In this document: positions 8,765-15,482 of the stretch, piece by piece
Layout: each line of letters opens with the position of its first letter
Position numbering within the stretch: position 1 is the first letter of the stretch
Origin: Candidatus Aegiribacteria sp.
GTDB taxonomy: Bacteria; Fermentibacterota; Fermentibacteria; Fermentibacterales; JCC-6
NCBI GenBank assembly: GCA_021108005.1
Contig: JAIORS010000115.1
Location: forward strand, 1 to 54,484
Reading direction: 5' to 3'
DNA length: 54,484 nt
Program-made: the position numbers and the translations under genes
The notes under the pieces: model-generated
The model's input: only the letters and a program-made list of their open reading frames with translations
Database searches by the model: none
What the model was told of the DNA's origin: nothing

Positions 8765-8831
8765 CGACGGGATTCGAACCCATGCTTCCGGCTCCGGAGG
8801 CCGACGCTCTATCCAGCTGAGCTACGGGGGC
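8756..8831 (-). tRNA. tRNA-Arg, anticodon CCG
   Basis: Read on the - strand: 76 bases with a full cloverleaf. The acceptor stem GCCCCCG pairs with CGGGGGT (one G-U pair at the end), D arm GCTC/GAGC, anticodon stem TCGGC/GCCGG with loop CTCCGGA giving anticodon CCG, T arm ATGGG/CCCGT with loop TTCGAAT, then A and an encoded CCA. It reads the CGG codon. No T-rich terminator is evident on its 3' side, which is the side abutting the accessory region. Confidence 0.95.
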
Positions 8832-8860
8832 ACCTTTTATTTAATATGCACTGGAATCAG

Positions 8861-9346
8861 TCAGAAGGATATCTTTTCTACTAATGGCTTTTTGCCTTTC
8901 TCAAGAGTAAGAAGTGCCATTGTTCTGCTTCCAATTGATCCTGATACTGCGCCGGGATTCAGTCTAAGTACACCATCTTTGATATCATTGCAGAATACAT
9001 GTGAATGACCAAAAATGATTATTTCCGGATTACGGGACTTGAACCTTTTGAAGATCCTGTTCTCTATTCCGAATCTTGCTCCTGTCCCATGCGTCATGCA
9101 TATCCTTTTTCCTTCGATCTCCAGTTCAAGACTCTCAGGATACTTACTGAAGATATCGTATGGGTCCATGTTGCCATGAACAGCTTTTACCGGCGCAAAT
9201 CTTTCAAGGTCAATAATTACGCTTTTATCGACCATGTCTCCTGAATGCAGAATGAGATCACATTCTACACAAATCTCATACACCCGGCCGGGGATTGCCC
9301 CCAGCCTTGTGGGTATATGAGTATCTGAAAGAACAGCTATTTTCAA
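8861..9346 (-). CDS. YfcE/MJ0936-family metallophosphoesterase
   Basis: 161 residues, the usual length for the family of small cytosolic calcineurin-like phosphodiesterases. Dimetal ligands are visible in order: D8 and H10 in LSDTHIP, D in HSGDMVD, N and H in VHGNMD, H in MTHGTG and the terminal GHSH. Family members hydrolyse phosphodiester model substrates; the physiological substrate is uncertain. The start codon is TTG, placed directly after the TAA of the upstream 31-codon gene (TAATTG), so translation is probably coupled to it. It forms the third gene of a hup-led unit. Confidence 0.88.
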   Translation of the reverse strand: MKIAVLSDTHIPTRLGAIPGRVYEICVECDLILHSGDMVDKSVIIDLERFAPVKAVHGNMDPYDIFSKYPESLELEIEGKRICMTHGTGARFGIENRIFKRFKSRNPEIIIFGHSHVFCNDIKDGVLRLNPGAVSGSIGSRTMALLTLEKGKKPLVEKISF

Positions 9347-9442
9347 TTACTTGTTTTTCTTCTTATGCCTGTTAGCCCGGCGTCTTTTCTTCATTTTATG
9401 TTTTGCTATCTTTTTACGTTTTTTCTTTTTCCCGCTGGGCAT
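9347..9442 (-). CDS. AURKAIP1/COX24-domain small basic protein (candidate small-subunit ribosomal protein)
   Basis: A 31-residue, extremely basic protein: it begins MPSGKKKKRKKIAKHKMKK and continues with RRRANRHKKKNK. It matches the AURKAIP1/COX24 family, whose mitochondrial members belong to the small ribosomal subunit and whose bacterial homologues in Bacteroidetes start MPSGKKRKRHK. Its ATG abuts the TAG stop of hup (TAGATG) and its own TAA abuts the TTG start of the phosphodiesterase gene. It lies below normal ORF length cut-offs and is easily missed. The family match rests on the conserved PSGKK...KI..HK..K..R..RHKKK pattern. Confidence 0.8.
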   Translation of the reverse strand: MPSGKKKKRKKIAKHKMKKRRRANRHKKKNK

Positions 9443-9724
9443 CTATTTTGCGACCTTGTTTTTCACAATTCGTGAAGGTTTGAAAACAGGTACTTTCCTT
9501 CTTGGGACTTCAACAGCGTCGCCTGTGTGTGGATTTCTCGCAATACGCTTCTTGCGGTCTACAACCTTGAATGTACCAAAACGTCTGATCTCAACGTGAT
9601 CATGACTGTAAAGAGCTTCTCTGATTTCTTCAAGAAATCCATCGACCACTAAAGCAACATCCTTTTTATTGAGGCCGATATTATTACGTGCTGCAATCTT
9701 CGATACGATGTCAGCTTTTGTCAT
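9443..9724 (-). CDS. hup: HU family DNA-binding protein
   Basis: 93 residues, the standard HU length. It starts MTKADIVSKIAARNNIGLNK and carries the conserved FGTF motif, the beta-arm signature RKKRIARNPHTGD and the closing VPVFKPSRIVK. HU binds and bends DNA non-specifically as a dimer in the nucleoid. GGAGG lies 6 bases before the ATG, and a promoter-like pair is found about 90 bases upstream. It leads a compact three-gene unit with the COX24-type protein and the phosphodiesterase. Confidence 0.95.
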   Translation of the reverse strand: MTKADIVSKIAARNNIGLNKKDVALVVDGFLEEIREALYSHDHVEIRRFGTFKVVDRKKRIARNPHTGDAVEVPRRKVPVFKPSRIVKNKVAK

Positions 9725-9816
9725 TTTTTTCCTCCGTTAACTGATTAGTGTTTACCGGCAAACATGATTCCGGTATCGTTATTCGAATTCTCTTTCATCT
9801 TTTCCGTAGAAGCGTT

Positions 9817-9845
9817 AAGATAGAAAATAACAATGAGTTCGGCAA
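9817..9845 (-). promoter_or_regulatory. sigma70-like promoter candidate for hup
   Basis: On the - strand TTGCCG (9840-9845) and TATCTT (9817-9822) are separated by exactly 17 bases. Each box matches the consensus at four of six positions, and the pair lies about 90 bases before the hup start. Confidence 0.35.
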
Positions 9846-10034
9846 GGGTCAGAATGAAATCGCTTAATTTTCTACTTATATTCCAAATAGTTCTTATTGG
9901 AATTATTAATCTGTTCTAATATTTATTATTTTAGCATTTTGCGCTGACATGAAATTTTTCAACTCGCTTACTATCACTCACGATAGACTTAAATATTTGT
10001 TTTAATTCCTCATACAAATGAAAGCTGAGAGCAA

Positions 10035-10067
10035 AACCTCCCGCATTCTGGTGGAGCTGACGGGAGT
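10035..10067 (-). repeat. duplicated tRNA-Ala 3' end and flank (copy 1)
   Basis: 33 bases identical to 10146-10178. The repeat contains the last 19 bases of the tRNA-Ala gene (from CCA inwards) and 14 bases of downstream flank, including the ascending arm of its terminator. The copies lie 111 bases apart in direct orientation. The remainder of the tRNA is absent here, so this is a fragment and not a second gene. Confidence 0.85.
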
Positions 10068-10102
10068 TCCTTCGACTCGCTCCGCTCGCTCAGGATAAAC
10101 TC
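10068..10102. repeat. dispersed-repeat-like GC-rich element
   Basis: The sequence TCCTTCGACTCGCTCCGCTC followed by GCTCAGGATAAACTC resembles short interspersed repeats of the form TCCTGAGCGAGCGGAGCGAG that I recall from many environmental genomes. It contains an internal direct repeat CTCGCTC. I see only one copy in this window. It occupies the gap between the two copies of the tRNA-Ala 3' duplication. Confidence 0.4.
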
Positions 10103-10130
10103 ACCCTTGATGGTTCTCCTCCCTGAAACT

Positions 10131-10155
10131 AAAAGCGGGAGGCTGAACCTCCCGC
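10131..10155 (-). terminator. intrinsic terminator of tRNA-Ala
   Basis: On the - strand GCGGGAGG, loop TTCAG, CCTCCCGC forms a perfect 8-bp GC-rich stem followed by TTTT. It begins 5 bases after the tRNA-Ala CCA end, exactly where a terminator for that gene is expected. Confidence 0.75.
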
Positions 10156-10178
10156 ATTCTGGTGGAGCTGACGGGAGT
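10146..10178 (-). repeat. duplicated tRNA-Ala 3' end and flank (copy 2, within the gene)
   Basis: The intact copy of the 33-base direct repeat, identical to 10035-10067. It overlaps the last 19 bases of tRNA-Ala and one arm of the terminator stem. Confidence 0.85.
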
Positions 10179-10236
10179 CGAACCCGTGACCCCCTGACTG
10201 CCAGTCAGGTGCTCATACCAACTGAGCTACAGCCCC
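10160..10236 (-). tRNA. tRNA-Ala, anticodon GGC
   Basis: 77 bases on the - strand. The acceptor stem GGGGCTG pairs with CAGCTCC (one G-U pair), D arm GCTC/GAGC, anticodon stem CCTGA/TCAGG with loop CTGGCAG (anticodon GGC), T arm ACGGG/CCCGT with loop TTCGACT, discriminator A and encoded CCA. It reads GCC (and GCU by wobble) alanine codons. Confidence 0.95.
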
Positions 10237-10291
10237 TCTGAAGTAGGTAACACTACGAAAACGATGGTGAAAGTCAATAGGGATTTGTTCT

Positions 10292-10714
10292 TTATCGTGG
10301 TATATCCAGCTTCCAGAATGTTCCTCCCGCCGGTACTCTTACGAACTCATTATCAAATTCAAGCATTACAAGTTCGATGGTCATTGAAACAGTACCATTG
10401 AAAAGATGCCCCCCCTTTACTGACATGTCTTCTTCCGCGAGGCTCACATGAAGGTGAACGAATGGTTTACCTTCTTTCATAGATACATTGCCCTGAAGAG
10501 ACAGTATCTCCGAAGATGGCAGAACAATCTGTTTTACGTATTCCTTACCGTTGTATCGTCCGATTTCTATGTTCTCAAGCATTCCGATGCCTGCCACAAT
10601 AGCGGCCGATTCCACTCTCTCCTTTTCGCACCAATCTGCGAGTGTTTCGGGAAATTTCTCGCCTATATCAAATCTAATAACAGTTCTTTTATTATTCCTG
10701 TAGAGTACTTTCAT
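10292..10714 (-). CDS. PCC/DUF296-domain protein
   Basis: 140 residues covering one complete PCC (DUF296) domain, the size of stand-alone bacterial members. Visible family marks are SAAIVAGIGM, IGRYNGKEY, LSLQGNVSMKEGKPFVHLHVSL and GGHLFNGTVSMTIE; the paired histidines of HLH and the one in GGHLF are the conserved putative metal or ligand-binding residues. In plants the domain is fused to AT-hook DNA-binding proteins; the bacterial role is unknown. Its ATG lies 23 bases inside the end of the upstream lipoprotein gene, with GGAAGG 8 bases before it, so the two are coupled. Confidence 0.85.
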   Translation of the reverse strand: MKVLYRNNKRTVIRFDIGEKFPETLADWCEKERVESAAIVAGIGMLENIEIGRYNGKEYVKQIVLPSSEILSLQGNVSMKEGKPFVHLHVSLAEEDMSVKGGHLFNGTVSMTIELVMLEFDNEFVRVPAGGTFWKLDIPR

Positions 10715-11072
10715 CTAAGTAACCTTCCGTCCAGCTTCTTCTTCCCGTGTCTATGAATCCGTGTCCAGACGGGCAGCTTACCACATAACCACTATCTGAC
10801 GACTCCAGGAGATACTCCTCCCCTGTTTCCGGACATGTAAGAGTTTGCAGTCTTCCTGCACATTCATTCAACTGTTCTATAGTAGTTGCCCATTCACCGT
10901 TGACATCACAATATCTTGCCTGATCTGTGCATAGATTGTTCATATTAGCTCTGCAAGTTCGCCGTTTTGAGATGTCAATCAGCGTTTCTGAATTACTGCC
11001 ATTGCAGGCTGTGAACAGGATAATGATGAAAGAGGCCGCAACAATTTTCAGTATTAATGATTTTTTATTCAT
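10692..11072 (-). CDS. lipoprotein of unknown function
   Basis: 126 residues with a lipoprotein signal: charged NKK start, a hydrophobic run and lipobox FTAC at about residues 20-23. The mature part has six further cysteines, including a CPETGEEYLL segment and C-PSGHGF near the end. These resemble the C-terminal minipilin-like pattern of proteins that carry a CP.tG..Y strand, but no pilin methylation motif is present. It overlaps the C25 peptidase gene by 8 bases at its start and the PCC-domain gene by 23 bases at its end. Function is not predictable. Confidence 0.65.
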   Translation of the reverse strand: MNKKSLILKIVAASFIIILFTACNGSNSETLIDISKRRTCRANMNNLCTDQARYCDVNGEWATTIEQLNECAGRLQTLTCPETGEEYLLESSDSGYVVSCPSGHGFIDTGRRSWTEGYLDESTLQE

Positions 11073-13449
11073 CAGTTATAACAACCATCTGTCTTGTTAT
11101 CGGGTCTGTACCCGTGGCAGTGAACCTTGCGAAATATATTCCCGAAGGTACACGCTTTCCATCAGTGTCAATACAGTTCCAAACCAGTGTTCCCGCTTCC
11201 GCGGAACCCGTATCAACCGTTTTTACGATTCTACCCGCAGCATCGAAAATGCTCACAGTAGCTGAGCCTTCGGTAGCGCTCCAGTTAAAGGTGATAGAAC
11301 TGGATGCCGGATTGGGAGAGGGTCCTGAAAAATAAGGGAATATCGCAGGTACACCAGCATCTGCAATCCCTGTACCATATACAAGTATCTCTTTTGTTCT
11401 CAGTACGTGATTTCTGCTCCATACCGTTAATGCCACCGTATCGTAGTCGTCGGTTGCATTTATATTCATTGTGATCTGACCTGCGGCATCGGTGTAATCT
11501 ACAGCGTACATCACTGAGTTATCCCATTCCCCCTGAATAAAACATACTCTGGCATCTTCCACAGAACCGGAGTTATCCGCCACCGTAACCGTAACGCTGT
11601 TCATTCCCGGCGACAGTGTATCCGGAGCGGTAATCTGCAGCTGTCCATCGGGTGCTTGAGACCAGACAGGTAACTCAGGGTCACCGAAAAGGGTAATAGA
11701 TTTTGCTATCCAGTCGTAATGCGTATCGGTTGATATCAATGGTACGAACTCGTCCCAGGCCATTGAATGCGCGACACCAAGGTTGTACAGGTCTTCAGTA
11801 AATAGATTGGCGAAGAACTCCTGGTCAACCAGTTCGCTCCATTGGTCTCCGGGTTCTGAGGGCTCTCCCCATCCGTATCTTGTATTCATCATGCAGAAAC
11901 CGCCGCCACCGGGTGATCTGATCCAGAATTCAGCGAGACAGGTACCCGTATCGAAGGAACCGGAAAGACAGGCTATTGTATTGAATATTGATACCCTGCC
12001 GTGTGCAGAGATATTGGTGAGTCCCATAAAATCGTCGCTCACAAGGCTTTCGTCGCCTATCGACAGCATTCCCTCACTGCCGTGCCCGGCATGATTGATA
12101 AGGTTCATTCCCGTATTGAGCATCTCCATCGTAGCGCTGTAGCTCTGGGTGCCGTTACTCTCATAATGCTTGACGACAGGTTGCCATTCTGTGGGTGTGT
12201 AGAGAGTGTCAACTTTTTCTTTGCCTGCACTTCCGGGACAGAAAGGAACCCACCAGAGTATACCTGTAGTGAATCCCATGGAGGTAAACCACGGGTCTGT
12301 GTCTTCACTGTCAGCAAGTTCGGGAATTTCGTAGGCGAGAACCTTGTTTACGAAAATATTGGCCTGCGTACCGTTCTCAACTGAAGCTCTTCCGATAATG
12401 TAATCAGGATGATAATCCATTACATCACCGCTGAGCTCTCCCCAGACGCCGTTATTGTTTGCATCCCACTGGTCCGAACCAACCGTCAGGTCGTTCATGT
12501 CCTGGTAGTAAATATCAGCCGCGGGAAACGCTTCGTAACCTTCGGCGGTCGCATAGCAGTTCCTGTGTGGTACGAGGGGCGTATCTCCGCCCAATAGAAC
12601 GTAAGTCGGGGGTGATTGGGTGTATATATCTCTCAGAAAGAATCTGAGCTTCTGTGCGGCGTCAACGCCGGTGTAATTCGATTCTATATACTCCATGGTT
12701 ACCACAGCTGCCGGAATTCCTTTCATGGTTTTAAACTGCGCAAGGGGCTCAAATACTGAAACCAACGAATCCCTCGTAACGATAAGGTATTCCCCCCATG
12801 GAAGATCGTCCGCCGGTACAGCAGATATTCGGCTCATACTCAGTTCTTCGGGATTCAGAACCTGACTGCTGATAATATCCTCAGATATCCTGAGTCCTTC
12901 CGCTCCCCTGCCTTCCGGAGTACACATCATATCTTCGTAATGGTAATGGATGATCATGGAGATGGAACTGGTCAGAACAGCTCTGCCGGAAGATGGATAC
13001 CATACTATCGGAGATATTCTCATGTTCAGGATATTGTATCCCATGAGATTACCCTGCGATACGGGTATTATTAAAGGATTGCTTGCGGTTTCACTGTAGG
13101 ATTGAGCATTCCTGGGAGTCACCGAAAAGAGTTCCGGACTGGAAATTGGAACACCGTGCTGAACGGGTTTGAGATCGTAATATCCATGTAGTGCGATCTC
13201 ATCAAAGCTCACAATGGATACGGAATCAACCTTTGCGGCGGTTGGCAGCAGTACTGAAACCGGAAACACCGGAAGAGTCGGACTACCCGGAACCCCGGTA
13301 TTCACAGCACCTTCCAGATAGAAGTACTCACCAAGAGTGCTTTCCATGACTGTTATATCTGCTACGGTACTTTCCCAGTTAATAAGCATTTCACCCGCAG
13401 ATACCGTGAAAACGATAACAAACATAGTAAATACGGTTATTTTTCTCAT
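11065..13449 (-). CDS. gingipain-like C25 family cysteine peptidase with C-terminal sorting domain
   Basis: 794 residues. Residues 1-19 are a signal peptide. An N-terminal propeptide-like region (about 20-215) precedes the C25 catalytic domain (about 216-595). The catalytic histidine is H456 in NHAGHGSEG and the nucleophile is C494 in NTIACLSGSFD. Calcium-type acidic loops such as DANNNGVWGE are present. An Ig-like beta domain follows (about 600-695), then a C-terminal FlgD/type A sorting-like domain (about 705-794: PSPNPASSSITFNW, GRIVKTV, GIYFARF, RQMVVI). Such proteins are exported through the Por/type IX system and act at the cell surface as endopeptidases. No other Por secretion gene is adjacent except a PorV-like gene at 38.3 kb. 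Confidence 0.9.
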   Translation of the reverse strand: MRKITVFTMFVIVFTVSAGEMLINWESTVADITVMESTLGEYFYLEGAVNTGVPGSPTLPVFPVSVLLPTAAKVDSVSIVSFDEIALHGYYDLKPVQHGVPISSPELFSVTPRNAQSYSETASNPLIIPVSQGNLMGYNILNMRISPIVWYPSSGRAVLTSSISMIIHYHYEDMMCTPEGRGAEGLRISEDIISSQVLNPEELSMSRISAVPADDLPWGEYLIVTRDSLVSVFEPLAQFKTMKGIPAAVVTMEYIESNYTGVDAAQKLRFFLRDIYTQSPPTYVLLGGDTPLVPHRNCYATAEGYEAFPAADIYYQDMNDLTVGSDQWDANNNGVWGELSGDVMDYHPDYIIGRASVENGTQANIFVNKVLAYEIPELADSEDTDPWFTSMGFTTGILWWVPFCPGSAGKEKVDTLYTPTEWQPVVKHYESNGTQSYSATMEMLNTGMNLINHAGHGSEGMLSIGDESLVSDDFMGLTNISAHGRVSIFNTIACLSGSFDTGTCLAEFWIRSPGGGGFCMMNTRYGWGEPSEPGDQWSELVDQEFFANLFTEDLYNLGVAHSMAWDEFVPLISTDTHYDWIAKSITLFGDPELPVWSQAPDGQLQITAPDTLSPGMNSVTVTVADNSGSVEDARVCFIQGEWDNSVMYAVDYTDAAGQITMNINATDDYDTVALTVWSRNHVLRTKEILVYGTGIADAGVPAIFPYFSGPSPNPASSSITFNWSATEGSATVSIFDAAGRIVKTVDTGSAEAGTLVWNCIDTDGKRVPSGIYFARFTATGTDPITRQMVVITDE

Positions 13450-13464
13450 TTTTTCCCTACTGTA

Positions 13465-14562
13465 TCAGGTTTCCATTAAGGCTGTAATCCACCCTTTACC
13501 GTGTATTTCCTCCAGCATTACTTTCAACATAATCGTAATAGGCACCGCGAGTATCATACCCCACGCTCCCCATAGCCAGGCCCATGCAATAACCGCCAGA
13601 AGAACGGTAACCGAACCTATTGGAAGTTTGAACTGCATCAGTTTTGGCTCTATTGCATTTGAGACTGTGATGTTAACGGCCATAACAACGATTATTACCG
13701 GCCATGCATCAAGAAAGCTGCCGTGTTCGAAAACGGCCATCGTATAAAGAACAACGCCCGCACCTGCAATAAGCGAACCGTAAATCGGGATGAAGTTCAT
13801 AACGAAACATATTGATCCCCATATCAGTGCGTCCTGGGGATTGAGAAATAGCATAAGACCAAGGCCGATACATATACCGGTGATAGAACTGGTTGCAAGT
13901 TTTACTAATATGAACTTACGTGTATTGGATTCTATTTTTTCAGATATCTTCATTATCCTTTTGTAGTTGGATAATTTGAGATTCTTCTCAAGGTTCTCTT
14001 CAAGCTTTTTTCTTCCCATCATAAGGAAGGTAGTGAGAAAGAGTATCATTACGAAAGTAAATACACCGGAAATAATTGGTTTTGCAGCATTTGGAGCTAT
14101 GCTCATTGCAGATTCAGCAAGGCCGTTTATGTAGTTGGTTACAGCCGCCGAATCACCGAATATTCCGCTTGAAACCAGCCAACTCTTAATGGGCACAACG
14201 ATATTGTTCATGATCTCGTTGCTCTTGCTGAGAATAAGAGCTATCTGCCCTCTTACAAGCAGATATACTCCAAGTGAAAGGGCTACGAAGAGCAGTATTA
14301 CGAAAATAACTGAGAATATCACAGCGAGTTTGGACTCTTCACTGATATGCTCCCTGCCTAATTGGCCGATTATCCGGGACAGCATTTTGTCTGTCATACT
14401 TGCCGTTCTGTTCGCCACGGGCTGGAGAAGCAACATAAGGAAGAATGCGACTGTCACGGGTACAAATACCCCTGAGACACTTTTAAGAATAGTACCGGCA
14501 GCAACAATACCAAGGAGTACAATAGCCATTCTGAAAATTCGGCTGCTATAATCGTCTGTCAT
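13465..14562 (-). CDS. AI-2E family transporter (YdiK/PerM/TqsA-like membrane protein)
   Basis: 365 residues from the ATG at 14562, chosen because GGGAGGG lies 7 bases upstream and the codon overlaps the TGA of the preceding amidase gene (ATGA). Hydrophobic segments occur as an N-terminal pair (VLLGIVAAGTIL, VTVAFFLMLLL), another near residue 80, and a cluster in the second half containing the family signatures PIYGSLIAGAGVVLYT, ITVSNAIEPKLMQ and AWAWLWGAWGMILAVPI. The family forms inner-membrane transporters or Na+/H+ antiporters of diverse substrates; the autoinducer-2 assignment applies only to TqsA and is not implied here. Confidence 0.88.
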   Translation of the reverse strand: MTDDYSSRIFRMAIVLLGIVAAGTILKSVSGVFVPVTVAFFLMLLLQPVANRTASMTDKMLSRIIGQLGREHISEESKLAVIFSVIFVILLFVALSLGVYLLVRGQIALILSKSNEIMNNIVVPIKSWLVSSGIFGDSAAVTNYINGLAESAMSIAPNAAKPIISGVFTFVMILFLTTFLMMGRKKLEENLEKNLKLSNYKRIMKISEKIESNTRKFILVKLATSSITGICIGLGLMLFLNPQDALIWGSICFVMNFIPIYGSLIAGAGVVLYTMAVFEHGSFLDAWPVIIVVMAVNITVSNAIEPKLMQFKLPIGSVTVLLAVIAWAWLWGAWGMILAVPITIMLKVMLEEIHGKGWITALMET

Positions 14563-15356
14563 AAATACCCTCCCTGGCTGTTCCATGTACCGTATTCTTC
14601 AGGCCTGCGGTCTTCAAGACAGTTAATGCGACTTCGCATATCCTTCACGTCCGATAGATCTATCTCGAAATCACTGACACCTTCAGTTACACTGCGAGCT
14701 TTGATCATTTTTCCGCCTGGGTGGACTACTCCGCCCCCGCCTCCGAACAGGACCCCAAGATGTTCACCGCCCAGATTGCATCCAACAGTGAATATCTGGG
14801 CTTCAGCCGCTCTGGCCCTGAGCAGTGATCTGAACAGACCCAGCCTGCCGCTTGGCCACTGAGCCGGAACGAACAGTATCTCAGCACCATCCAGAACAAG
14901 CCTTCTGCCGAGTTCGGGGAATCTCAAGTCGTAACAGACCATCCCGGCAGCTGTTGTTCCCATAAAGGGGAATGTTCCACCGCATTTGCCCGGGATAAAT
15001 GCCTTATCTTCCCCCATCTGCTTGAACAGATGGACTTTTTCCGTCTGATACGCAATCGTTCCCTCAGGTGAGTATACAACCATTCTATTCACTACTCCAG
15101 CTTCGGTCTTCACTGGAAAGGTTCCACCTATAATCCAGATACCGTTGTCCTTCGCAGCTGCAGCGAGTGGAATACTTTTTAAATCTACTTCTGAAAGGGC
15201 AAAGGATGGAATGCTGTCAAGAGCGTAGCCTGTTGTAAACAATTCAGGCAGTGCAGCTGCGTCAGGGAGTGGTGGTGTAACAGCAGCTTCAGAGAATCTG
15301 TGTATGTCTTCAGCCGGAGAACCTTCTATGCCAAGCTCAACAAGTCTAAGGATCAT
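14559..15356 (-). CDS. nitrilase-superfamily carbon-nitrogen hydrolase (omega-amidase-like)
   Basis: 265 residues with the Glu-Lys-Cys catalytic triad of the nitrilase fold: E38 in LPELFTTGY, K107 in TEKVHLF and C141 in GMVCYDLRFPEL. The VCYDLRFPEL signature is typical of Nit2/YafV omega-amidases, which hydrolyse alpha-keto-glutaramate or -succinamate left by glutamine transaminases. This suits the aminotransferase gene divergently placed 125 bases away. ATG at 15356 is preferred over TTG at 15359 because GGAG then sits 5 bases upstream. The gene overlaps the following AI-2E family gene by 4 bases. Confidence 0.85.
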   Translation of the reverse strand: MILRLVELGIEGSPAEDIHRFSEAAVTPPLPDAAALPELFTTGYALDSIPSFALSEVDLKSIPLAAAAKDNGIWIIGGTFPVKTEAGVVNRMVVYSPEGTIAYQTEKVHLFKQMGEDKAFIPGKCGGTFPFMGTTAAGMVCYDLRFPELGRRLVLDGAEILFVPAQWPSGRLGLFRSLLRARAAEAQIFTVGCNLGGEHLGVLFGGGGGVVHPGGKMIKARSVTEGVSDFEIDLSDVKDMRSRINCLEDRRPEEYGTWNSQGGYL

Positions 15357-15482
15357 CAAATCTCCGTATCGTATCGGTTTTCTTCGTTGATTCTATAATA
15401 TACTATTCAAATCATTCTCAGTATAATACATTGAATAAAAAAATTATCGAAATAGTCTCATCATTCAGAAGGGAAATCAGCA

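Larger units (their letters stand above)
9846..10130. other. intergenic region between hup and tRNA-Ala
   Basis: No gene is visible. The part from 9846 to 10020 is AT-rich. The part from 10035 to 10130 contains the first copy of a tRNA-Ala 3'-end duplication followed by a GC-rich dispersed-repeat-like sequence, described separately. Confidence 0.5.

Noticed and set aside
8742-9008. + strand ORF beginning MFLKFGTPDGIRTHASG
   Set aside because: This is the well-known spurious protein produced by translating the antisense strand of a tRNA gene; it covers tRNA-Arg and then runs antisense to the YfcE-like gene.
10035-10067. possible second tRNA-Ala gene
   Set aside because: Only the 3' 19 bases of the tRNA are present; the D and anticodon arms are missing.
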